Of a DNA stretch of 64,000 bases, positions 9,524 through 22,800 are shown in pieces. The stretch is taken from contig SCFE01000050.1 in the NCBI GenBank assembly GCA_004352715.1, positions 1,785,837-1,849,836 on the forward strand, in the 5' to 3' direction. This DNA comes from Hofstenia miamia. Its lineage: Eukaryota; Xenacoelomorpha; Acoela. The position numbers and the translations under genes are program-made. The notes beneath the pieces were generated by a model. The model had not been told where the DNA came from and searched no databases. It saw nothing but the letters and a program-made list of their open reading frames with translations. Position 1 is the stretch's first letter, and every line of letters starts with the position of its first letter.

Positions 9524-12500
9524 CTAAATAAATATGAAACATAAGCAATACTGTAAAAGTATAACTTTTTAAAAAACTGAATAATGATTCAAATCGGGTG
9601 CATTTTGTACCACGGTGAGAGCGGACTCTCCACTTTTCTTCCATTAATATTTACAAGTTGAAGCCAAAACTCAAGTATGTCAATAAGCAGACCGAAATCT
9701 CCCATGCCATTCCATTAATTTTTGCAAAATATATTACAAAATGAAATTTCCCTATAAACTAGTATGGGCATAAAAGCGGACGGGTGCTAGAGTAGAACCG
9801 AAAGCAACCGAGAACATAAAAGTAGTAGCCAAAACGGAAAAGCGATTTGAAATGTTATTAAAAGTAGAAATCAAAATTTGTGTTGTCTCCTTTGACTGAA
9901 TTTTTTAATACGTTTCATTCACTTTTCACTCACCAGTAATCAATATATTAATACGTTAGTTTAATAATTATCGTATAACATTAAATGTTATTATAAAAGT
10001 TTTTTCCAAATTTATCTATCAATTGACTTACAACAGCAGGGTTCGATCCTTACACCAAGATGTACATAATATTTATATGTACACCTTGATCATTGCCCAA
10101 ATAGATCATTCTCTAAGTTACAAGGTTTACATACTAAACATGCAGTATTTAAAAATACATCAAAAACTATTGAATTGACACTCGTCTGCAAAATAGTCAA
10201 GATTGCTAATCAAACTTATCTTAGAATCTCTGGATATAATTTAATCATTGGCGATGGCAAAAAATTAAATTAATTTTCGTAAAAATACATTAATAGATCT
10301 CATTCATTAAAGATCATATTCAGGTACACCAAAGTAAGAACAGTCATAGAAAGCCTAAAATGGTAAGACCCTACCCAAAAATGTCGACATCATTGCAATG
10401 TTAGTATACTATTAAACTTCACTTTCTAGCAAGTCCATTTACAGAAATAATATCAATTCAACCTTTCTTGAACTTAATCTTTAAGAATCCTAGTAAATCC
10501 TCGGTGATTCTAGTATTTTAATGAAACTTGTCGTAACAATTGTGAATTATTCAGGCTAAATAAGTATTGAACTCCTCAAAACTACTGTAATTGCAACCGA
10601 AACACACACACATATACACCGTACGTACTATTCAAACACAACACAGACACACAGATACAGACTGAAGGTTAAATAAATTGGTATTTCCATAAATATTTTC
10701 TGAAAAGGTTTTTTTAAACAGCGAAATTTTTTAAAAACTGAATAAGCGAAAAGCGGTGAATACAGAAAAGCGAAGAACCGAAAAGCAATTTCATAACCCT
10801 TAAATGCATATCATGGATCAATTTGACGTAGTACGCCCTTAACAAAGTTAGATTTTGCTCTACTTCTACTTATGTTATTTTCACGAAAGCAGTAAATATT
10901 AGATTTATGAATTTCCTAATTTATGAATTTCCTAGTATTGGCCCATGTAATCCATTAACATTGGTAAGCAATGTTATGCATTTAAGGATTAAAAGCTGCG
11001 ATTGTGAAAAGCGATATTAAAAAGCGATGTCAATACTATGTTTATGGCACATCATACATTTATCTCTAAATTGTTTCCTTATAATTTGAAGGCATTTACT
11101 GTTTTGAAGAATAGAAAAAACCATTGAGAGGTAAAATCAAAATTCATTTGAATGTACAAAGTATCACCCACTAATGAAACCCATACTAGAGCTCTTCGTT
11201 GGTATTTAAGTGAACTATTCAAAAATTGACATTTTCTACACAATACATAAAATTTCAATGCAGAAAGAGTTGATATACAACATCACGACAGACATGTTGG
11301 ATCTTCGTGCATTTAATAGCAATTCAGGTGCAGATATTTGTCACAGTAAGGCCAAATGCAAATTAATTTTAATTATTGCCGCTAGATGGCTAAAGGAGGT
11401 AAATTCTTGTCAATCGTATTTGTCAGCAACAGTGTGAGCCGCATACATGTGTAATCCGTACATTTTCTGGTGGAGATATTTCAGACAAAGCTCATTCAGA
11501 TTTGAACCGTGACCTATTCACACCAGTGCTATACAATCTTAATCTGGAATCCTCCACAACCGTACATCAAACATATGTTAACGTTAACTGAAGCCCAATA
11601 AATGTATTAGCACCATAATTATGCAATAGCGTATTCTGATAAAACAATGATTAAAGGGTTAAATTATCGATTTTTTCAAGTTTAATTGAATATTTTATAA
11701 ATTTAAAGTTAACATGCATATGCCTAGGTTATTGAAACGGAAAGTGGCAAACCTAGGAAAAGGAAAATGCGCATTGCAATTATATACTAAAATCGAAATA
11801 ATTAACGCATACAATCAAGGATCATGTTATTCTAAAGAAAATACCATTGGGATCATCGTCATCAGGAATGTTTGAAGCAGTGCAGTATGATTTTTCCTCG
11901 ATAATTGAATCTCTTCCAAAACTTTTCATTTCGCTAACAGCTGGCAGTCGATTGTATGAAGTTTTTCGACTGGAAACCGACAGCAAAGAATCGCTATCAC
12001 CCTCAGATGGAGTTTGATTAGTTGGATCAATAGGGTATTTCGATACACTGCTGACGGATGAAGCAAGTGAAGACACGCTGAGATTAGACATCTTGATGGT
12101 TTCACTGAGATGGTGATTTGATGTTTTTTTGTGTTTGCGGCGATTGTTTGGTGTACTTCCGCACGAGGCCGGCGGTCCAGTAGTGAAATCATTTTTCTCC
12201 ATATTGGCCAACACACTAGCATTGCCTTCATCGTAAAAACTTCCAAATTGGCGTTTCCCAAGGCTGCGGTCACTATCACGGGCACTTCGTAAACGATTAT
12301 CTTCTTCGTCACTAACATCGGATCTAAATATACAAAAAATTAATATTTTGAAATTATTGCCAAAAAATTTATAAATTTAAACAATGAATAGCAAAACATT
12401 CATTCGACAGAACAAGATAATTCAACTTAAAATTATACTGGTTTAACTTATTTTTGAATGACAAGACATGTTAATGATAAAAACTAAATTAGTTTCAGTC

Positions 12501-12625
12501 CTTTTTTATAAGATAAAAAACAATTAAATGCAAAATAAATTTTGATGTCCGTTGAATAAGTGATGTCTTACATGTCCTGCTTTCAAGTTGACGTGGAGAA
12601 TTTCATAAATCAGTTCTCTCTCCCA

Positions 12626-12664
<39 letters not shown>

Positions 12665-15600
12665 CAATCTTCAAAGAAAACAGTTGCTTTAGATTGTTTA
12701 CCTCCTTTAATTCTTTTTTAATATTGTATGTACTAAAATCGACCGCAATTTATTATAAAATAAATTAATTTATTAAAATCTTCTTTACTTTAATCCAATA
12801 GTTGAAAAGTTCTACAATTCGAAAATGTTTCACATGAGAAAAAAATGCGATAAATGTTCTTCATCTTGTTGACAGGTACATAATGGTGAATATGTTCGGT
12901 TTTTTCGATATAAATCACAGGCGAGCATACAATTGTCAATGATTACGTTTAAAATAATTACTTAAAATAGCGTTTTACAGATTTAAAGTAGCTACAAAAT
13001 GATTTATCTGGGACTTTATTTATTATTGATCTTAATCCTAATTGAGGCGCCTGTCTACATATGTAGACATTGCATGTTTAATGTTTTGCCATGTTGTTAA
13101 TATAAGTAATACAATAAAATGGCTGCAGTATGGAATTTGTTTCAGAGAAACCTTCTGAAATATTATGTGCTATCTGCGAATCTTACAATAGATGAACAGT
13201 TGTATGGTTATCAGGGATATATTCCTGGAAGATCATATATGGCCTCCAAGACAGCTAAATATGGCATCAAGATTTTTTGGATTTGTGATGTGAATGGTTT
13301 TGTGCTCAAAGGAATAATTCACCGATGAAAAGTCAATGAACAGTGTCAAATTGGATTGACACAAAAGTTGGTGGAGAAGCTGTCCATTCCATTTCATCAT
13401 TCTAGCAGAAATATTTACATGGACTGGTATTTTACTTTGTTGCAAGTCTTTTCTTACCTTGTCTGCAGTTGGTACTATTACTGTCAATCAGAGAGATGTG
13501 CGCAAAAATTTCAAAATAGTCAAAGGCTGTGAATGTTTATCTTCAAAAACTTTGTATGAACATTCAAAGAAAGAAATTCTGTTGAGTTATGTTCCAAAAA
13601 GGAATAAAGGTGTTTTGATGATGTTCTTTTTCCACCAAATGCCAGAAATTCAAACTGATTGTGAGGAGAAAAAATCTCAAATAGTGCTTGAGTATAACTC
13701 AGAAAAAGAGGAGTAGATATCATGGACTCCAGAATTGAAGACTTTACCACTAAAAGGAAGACCAACAGATACACAATGCTCATGCTTTTCAATAAGATTG
13801 ATGTCTCTGTTAACAATGCGTTTCTGCTTTTCTCCTACTGTTTAACAAATGTTGAAAAGAAGACTTTTATGAAGACTTTGTCAAAGCATTTAGCTCATGA
13901 AAATATGGTTTGTCAGTATCAAACCCCTAAGATCTTTGCTCAGGCAAAGAACAGCTTTGCTCGTTTTGGACTCACTGTGCAGCCTTGCAAGTGCCGTGAA
14001 AAACATTGTTGGAAGTCAACGAGGGTCACATGCAATATTTGTAAAAAAAAGCATTTGTAGTGATCATAAGATAACTTTTCAAAGTTGCTCTGCATGTCAT
14101 TTCTTGTAAAGAACAGATTTTTGTTTCTTTTAAAAGTTCTGTATTAATGATAATTAGTTAGCAATTTGTGATTTATAGTTGTTAAAAGTTTTTTAATGGG
14201 CAGTTTTTAAAATACAAACTTTTATATTATCAGTATACATCTGAATGACAGCTATGGGTATTAGAAAATTCAGGGAAGAAAATGGTATTACAAATAAGGT
14301 GTAAATAATAATTGCAATCTCATTAGATAAGATGTTGTGACCAGTTTCACGAATTGTGAAACCCCTAAAACATTGTAAAAAAGTATAGGTCACTTGTTGC
14401 GCAATTTTAATAAATCCACCTCCATTCCAACAGAAAGTGATTTAAGATATCAAACATTTTAACTTCAAAATTTGTTTGCCTGTCACTATTATGAAACCGA
14501 TTTTACTACTATTTCAAATTGATTTCAAATGTGTCTACACTGGTAGACAAGTGCCCCAATTAAGTTGTCAATTTTGCTGCTCCAATTAGGGTTAAATCGT
14601 CTAAATCAGTTGTTCTATTTGAATATCTACCATTCCATAAATTTAACTTAAATGATTAAATTTCAGACTGTTTAAAATTAAGTTTTCTTAGCAGGTATTG
14701 GGCATATTATATGTTTGCAGACTGAATTCTTTAGATAACTTAGTATTTGTTGTAAATTCAAAATATTCTTTAATCCACGTTGTATGTAATGCTGTATTTC
14801 ATTTATATAATTTTGATGACACTATAATTTGTTGTAATAAGGGCTCTTCTTGATTTGATATAAATTTAACACAATTTAAAAATTTTTACAGTATTGGTTT
14901 TATGATTGATATCTAATGGTGGGCAATGAGTAATTATTTGTAAAGCATCTCTTTTAGATTTCCATTTTGCACCAATTGCAATTGTCATTACTTCATATTG
15001 GAATTTACTGAATTTCTTAGTATATTTATGTAACCAGATTATGCTAGCATAGTTTTAAATAATTTCATAATTGTATTAGCTTGCAATCCCCATTGAGCGC
15101 AACATCTTTCCTTTATAAAGCCCAGGCATTTCTAGCACGAATTTCTACTTTGTCTGCATGCAACTTAAATTTCAATTTTGAATCAAACCAAATACCAAGA
15201 ATTTTCGTAGACCAGGCATATTTAAAAATTTCTGAATTGATTTTAATATTACCTATTTTATCTAATTCTTCAGAAGTTACATTAATAGGTAAAATTTCCG
15301 CTATTGCTGCAATAATTTTAATCTCCATTTTTTGCACCATGCATCAATTTTATTACAATCAAGCTGTAGACTTTGATATTCTAAATGTATATTTGAAGCG
15401 AACTGTAAAATTGTACCATCATCGGCATATTTATATGATTGAGAATATAGTTCGTCAAAAATATCATTGATGTATAAAATAAATAATAATGGAGATAAAA
15501 CAGAACCTTGTAGCAACCTAATTTTCACGTTTCTTGTAACAAAATTGGATTCGTTTATATGTAGATGTATTTTCCTTGAGAATAAAAAGTTTTTTATTAA

Positions 15601-18600
15601 CATAAAAAATTTTCCATCAACTCCAAGTAACTTCAATTTGTATAATAAGCCCTCTAACTATAATGTATCAAATGCTTTTTCTATTGCCATTAATAAAGGA
15701 CTCTTTTTCTGTAACATTGCTGATTGAGATGCTAATTTCAATCTATAAGGACATTTTGAAGTATTATGATGCTTGCGAAAATCTTCTTGTGTATTATCTT
15801 TATTTAGAATATTCTTAAGAGCAAATCTTATTCTAAAATACAAAATTCTTTTAAATAACTTACCAAAATAACTGGTTAGAGTAAAAGGTCTATATGATGT
15901 AGGCTCTGCATAACTAATTTTACCAGATTTTTTATAAGATGTAATGCTTTGCATACATAACAAATGATGGTCCATTTTAAATGTTAAGGAAAAAACATTC
16001 TTCATTCAAAATTATCTAGCACAGCTTCCGACAAATGATTTCAATAACTACCGCTAATAATTATAAGACCGATAGGTGGGATCCAAACATGTCCAGATTG
16101 AAATAAATTCAATCTCAAAGAGTGATGATAATTGAAATTTTGAAAGTGATTGTAATTACTGGAAAAGATTAATTTTGGAATCGATTCTATCTTGAATGTT
16201 AAAACAAAAAGATTTAAATATTTTATATCAAAGACATTCACAATAAGACGGCTAATACTTTAATACGGCAGAAGGAGGAGCGATTGTATAATTAGAAAGC
16301 GACAATATGAATATATCTCGCATTAAATGCGCAGCAAAATTCTGATTGGCTTTTCAAATTGTTTAATGAATGACATCCATGAACACTTTGATTGTAAATA
16401 CCCTTTTGAAAATTGATAGTGATTTGAATGTGATAGAAAATACTCTTATCGAGGTTACTAAAATCAACTGATAATACAACTAAATAAGATTTAAGAAACC
16501 TATTACTAGAAACGGTAAAATAATAGTTTACACTTACACGAATTTTCATTCTCCCGCCTTCCAATGTGCAAAAAATTTCGCATACCACCGAATGATTCAA
16601 GTATTGTGTATTTTACATTTTTACATACATGCATTGTGTTTGAAAGTACATATTTCACATCAAATATAAATTTAAATATTGCAAACGTATATTTATGCAG
16701 GTCATATCATATATCTAGGTAAGAACTAAAAATCAATTATGAAAATTATCCATTTACAGTCATGGACAGAAGTTGGTAAATGCCATTAATCGCAGAATAT
16801 TTTGAAGATGATACAAGATATATAGTAGGTGAGGTGTATTCAACGCCATATTAATAATAATAAAATAATAATTATTCATCTATATTTTTCTTGCCTGTTT
16901 CTTAAATGTACAAAAAACTGAGCGACTTCCTGACTACAGCACTCATAAAATTGTCGATTTTTTCAGAATAAATTTAAATGTGAATTTCTCAGAGATCAAC
17001 CATTTAATTGATTCATTTATTGAAAAAATCAATATCAATAGAAATAGCACTTTAAACTCTAATCTCTATCCCCGGCTTAAGGATGATTGAGTATGCGAAA
17101 AAATGACTTAATTTACTAATTATCAAGAAGGTTGCTAATAGCTTAGCAATAGTCCAATTCTAGGCATTATTAAGCGTCAAATCCTATTAGAGTAAAAAAA
17201 AACATTTATAAAATGAAATTATATATATATATATATACTATATATGGAAAAACGATACTAAATCGTCTCTCAAAAGATTCTTGGCAGCAGCAAATTTAAT
17301 ACAATTATATTTTATTTGTAAATAATTTCAAACGCTGAACAATAGAAAGCAAAGAGCAAGAACAGACTCTTAAAATTCAATCGTTATGCTGTTCCGTTGC
17401 ACAATGGTTAAGCATTGCGAAACGAAAATAAGCATGTGTTAATACGTCCATCGTCTCGATTTCAGCGTTGCTAACATTGTGCAACGACCTCTGGTGTTTT
17501 GGATCCACACGACGACACCATAAACAGAACAGCATAAAACTGAGAAAACAAACTTAATCAATTTATCCGCTAAAACTACAATGGAAGTCCAATTTATGAA
17601 ACAAAGGCAAATGAAATTAAATTTTATTTATCTTGAAAACCTTAATTGTTAATAATAGAATAAAGAATTAGTGCTACACACACACATTGCTCCGAGAAAA
17701 GTTAGTTTAAAATACACCCCTGCAAAAGTCAATTTGGCATATACGTACATTTGATTATGCTCGTGCCAGATTTGTAACCGGGCAGTGATTTCAAGAACGG
17801 GTCCTTATAGCCATTACCTAAGCCGAGCCCGGTCCCCTTGTAATTAGCAAAATTGAGGCACAGGCCCGGCACGGGTCCATTATATCCAAAATCATTATAA
17901 GATTTTTTGTAAATGAATGAAATTGATTGGCGCTTGCTATTATTAAGGCAATTTTTAAGATATAATTATTCAAATGAATATATTAGTCGATGTAGTATTG
18001 CAATGTAAGTGAAAGAATGTATATTTATTAATAAAATTTTTGAACAATTATAATTATAGACTCTTTATGCAGAAATTTCAACACAGGCCCGTTTCATTCT
18101 TAGTTTTTTAGCCCAAGCCCGGTTACAACTCTGGTTCGTGCAAAAAAAATTGAAGACGAAAAGCGACATCAGTTGAATTTCAGAAGCCTTAAAGCAACAT
18201 GCTCCAAATCAGGCAGATATTGAATATTTTGTTTACAGTGTAGCATTATCTATGGAAGGCAGCGATAAAAAAAAAGAAACAGATTCTGATGTATCTTCTG
18301 ATACAATAACAGTGGATTAAGCTCCTCTTGAACTTCAAGTACAGTGCAAAAAAATATTTCGAATGGAACCATTCAAGAATATGCAGAAATAAACTTGCAT
18401 TTAAGTCAACACGAGTACTTTTCAATGCAATTGAAAAGCTCATAACTGTCAGAAGCAGAGATTAGTCACTATGTTGGATTTTCATGGAAGAGAACAAAAA
18501 AATCGGCAACAAGAACTCCAATGGACATTGGTGATGTAGAAATTATAAAATCTAATTAAAAATTCTTCAGTTAAATCCCGGCGACTTTTTTCATTCAATC

Positions 18601-19784
18601 CATAGTTTTCAATTTTCAGCAAAGCATCCAAAATTAAGGTTGATTCAAACTCAGCATTTTACAAGTTCTATTCGATTCATAGTAATTTGTGGCTTGCACT
18701 AACTTTTGCATTATTGCCCCATTGAGAGCAGTTTTTGCTCACTCAACAATGACACCCTTAGAATTGTCATTTTTATAAACATTGGCAAAATATTAAAATA
18801 GTAATTAAATGCTTGCTCCAACTTATTTCTATTTTAGTAGTTAAAAATTGTGAAGTGATATTTTCCTGTTCTTGTAACAAAGAAATTTATATTTTTAAAA
18901 GCTAAACGAATTGGAAATGACGTTACAGATTTATAAGTAGAGGCTTCCTCCCCTTTAAAATTTTGTTTACAATTTAAGTACAAAACGCATAAGTTCTCTC
19001 AGATACTCTGTTATTAAATATGTTGTTTAGTCTTGTATTACAGGGTTTTAAAGAGTTTTTTTATGAAAATCATTCCTACATTGTTTCTCTTCCAAAAAAT
19101 TTGACCTAAAAATTTGCCCTAAAAATTTTTTATTGTTTTTTACCTAATTCCAAATTTTGTAAAATATTGACTTTATTTTGACCTTAAAATTTTAAAATAT
19201 ATTTGCATATTCATTAAAACAATTAAATTTCTAACTATTTAACACTGGAAACCCTGATGAAAAAATATACTAAAAACCCTGAATACGTCAATTGACGTAA
19301 AAGTTTTTTCTGTTGTCTTTCTTATATATTGATCAAAATAGAAATAGTATATCGACTATATATGGCATAAAATGATTTTTAAGCGTCATGTTACTATACA
19401 CAATGTTAATTTGCATACTCAGATCATATATATATTAAGGAACATATGAATGGACACCTAAAATCTGAAATTTTTATGCACAAACATCAACTAAGAGAAG
19501 AAAATTTTTACATCCGACTAAGATCAGAACATCATAAAATAGGAGAAGCATTAATAATTAAACAATCAAACAAAGATCAATTATTGAATAAACAACTAAG
19601 CATGATATCATTGAACTTATTTTAAGAGCATGCAATATTAAAATATATAAAGTGTAGTCTATTGTAAATATATTTAGTTTTTACCGCATATTTGTACTGA
19701 TGTTTTATATAAACGAAATCAGTCTATCCTTTTCATAGCGTCTATGCTAAAAATGAATATGAAGAAGCTTAGTATAATCACTTC

Positions 19785-19844
<60 letters not shown>

Positions 19845-22800
19845 GATCACATTGTTAATTTACGTACATATTTGTAATTGCAAATTGCACGATTATATTT
19901 GACTTTTATATTTGATTAAGACAAGGATATACGAAGTAAATATAAATTATTTATTTAGAATTGCAAAGGTATTTATATATGTACAATCATATTTTAGATT
20001 TTAGCTTATAATAATACATCAAAATGAGTCGACGTTTAGCAGGTAGACGAGCTTAGCGGTTATCAATTATATTAACGAGGATATGAGCGAACCGGATGCT
20101 GATTCTAACGGTACTTCTTCTGCCGAAAGTGATACTGAGGATCAATATAACGAATCCCTATCATCTGTTTCAGAGTCAGAGCACGATGAGATCACAGTCC
20201 CTGCTGCAGATAATGATGAGTATAAAGGTCGTGATGGTACGAAATGGAGACAAATAGAAGATACAAATAATGCAGGGCGTCAGCCAGCACAAAATGTATT
20301 CAGGGCCAGAAGCGGAGTAACACCTTATTGTAGGACAATACAGTCGATGTTGGATGCATTTAGATTAATAATTGACCCTGGGTTTACTCGACATGTTGTA
20401 TCATGCACAAATGAATATGGTAAAATCCATGAAAATGATTTTTCTACCAGTGAAAAAGAAATCGAGGCTTTCTTAGGCTTGCTTTACCTCAGAGGTGTGA
20501 GGAAACAAATTTTCCCCTGCCGCCATTATGGTCTAAAGATATGGGGTGCCCCATTTTTTCAAAAACAATGAGTCGCGATATGTTTAAAAAATAAAGTACA
20601 TTCGCTTTAATGTCTGAAGCACCAGAGTAAACCGTCTAAGCGAAGACAAATTTGCCATGATGTCTTGGGTGTATGATCGATTGGTGGAAAACAGTCAAAA
20701 AGCATATTTCCCTAATAATTCGCTGACTATTGACGAAAAGCTGTTCACCCGACTAAAGCAAGATGCCGTTTCACTCAATATATGGCAAACAAGCCTAATA
20801 AAATTGGTGTAAAATTTTGAGTGCTAACTGATGTCGAAAGAAAGTATTGTTGCAGTATGATACCCTATCTTGGAAAAGATGAACGTAGAGGTGAGTCACT
20901 TGGAACACATATCGTGGTAACCTTGCTCACATCTTACTTTCCAGTTAGCTCAATACCTCTTTGCAAAGTCAAATTCTATCGTTGGAACCATTCGTGCAAA
21001 CCGACGTGAATTACCATCTTCACCAAAGCAAGAAGTCTATCAAACGAGATTTTACGAATCAGAACAAGCAAACCTTACGTGCTATCAAGCAAAGAAAAAC
21101 AAGACGGTTTGCTTATTGTCAACAATGCACAAAGGTGTTAAATGTGATAATACACGCAAAAACAAACCTGAATCAATAATATACTACAATAAAAATAAGT
21201 GTGGTGTTGATGCAAGGTGTCCGTAATAACAGGTCATGACAAGCTTCAATGTTTAAAATTATGGGAGGCCTAGATCTCAATTTACATTACTGATGTTATC
21301 TATCATTTAATGTCATAATTAATGGTTTTTGTTAACTTCGTGCATAGATTAATACAGTACTAAAGAAAACTATTTTTACGAATATTCTGAGACGGTTTTG
21401 TAATAAAATTACAAAAATTGCTAAATAAGGAATTTACATATTTTCAGATTGTTGATGTGAACAACACAAGATTTGAAAAATGCTTGTACTTAATCATATA
21501 AAATGCGTGCACAAATAACTAGTAGTATTGCTTTTAAAAAGTACTAAACAATTAAAACAATAATTTATCAATCAATCGCTAAGAAAATACAATCTTATGA
21601 TTAGGAACTACATCTGGACTTTGGCATGAAGGACTAACATCTGAGTTTTGGCATGGCTGACCTTTATGGCATACAGTGGTTGAATTGTATTCTGGAACTT
21701 TTCATTATTCACGTAAAGGCTTGAAGAGATCGGTTAGCAATCAAAATTGGGCTATTTTCATTAAACCAAGGTATACGCACACATTGCATGAGCAGAGATA
21801 GGTACGGACCGCATATTTCAGGAACGGCAAATCAAATATTTCAAACCCGTTTTCGGCCCGTGTTGGAATTTTTGTAGCGCGTTTTCGGCCCGTCAAAATT
21901 TATTGATCTATTTCAACACATTAATGTTTGGTTGCAGTACTAAGTTCAATTCGACTACAATCTCTTTTTGACTGAGCAGAAGTTGCTTGGGTGGCATATA
22001 TCTTCAATGCAAGTTGGATAGGTGCTACTGTAGAGATTTGAAAAATGTATATTTACAAGCTTGTTATAATATATTTTATTATTCCCGTTTTTTCCGTACT
22101 TTCCTAAATGTTGGGCCCGACCCGTGTCCATGTCTGTGAATGAGTACATCTGAATAAATCTTTAAATTTTTGCACTGCATTATTAAAGCTTTTACAGTCA
22201 CTATTTTACGCCACTTTTGGACAACTTAGAAGAAAATTGTGGAAGTTTTCGTTTCTTGACGACAACAAAACATTCTTGAGTGCTGAAATTGTTCAATCGT
22301 CTTGGTTAAAGTCATCCTTTGAATATAAACTGATTGTATATAAAACTAAATATTTTTCAGAAATTAATCCAAAGTGCCAAAGTTCCAATCGGATATTTCA
22401 AAAATACAGGATTAACAATTTGTAATTTATACTAAACAATTGCACTGCAAAATAAATTCTTACCACACACGATTGTTGGTTTTAAAACAATTGTCTACTT
22501 TGAATGATGACTACAGCGTTTTCTTGATTGTAATGGAATTGCGATCACTTTATATAACAATTAGATTTGCAAGAAATCTTATCAGAGCCTAAGTAGTCTG
22601 AATCTATGTTAAGAGCTAAAGATGAATTTAGTGCTCCTATTGTTGTTCTTTGAATAGCTGTTGGCGTGTGGATAGAATACTTTGATACTTTGCTGAAAGA
22701 TTTTGATGGTTGATCTGGTACAAGTGCACTCTTTCTTTAAGATAGCAATTCTCTTTTCTTGATCTATAACCACAACCAGTTATGCCTACACAAAAACAAC

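Noticed and set aside
11822-11844. SNRK ending at the stop just downstream of exon 10 (FFRIT)
   Set aside because: The GTATTT donor at 11844 and the phase-matched last exon at 9523-9336 give a better-supported end; the short form is kept only as a possible isoform.
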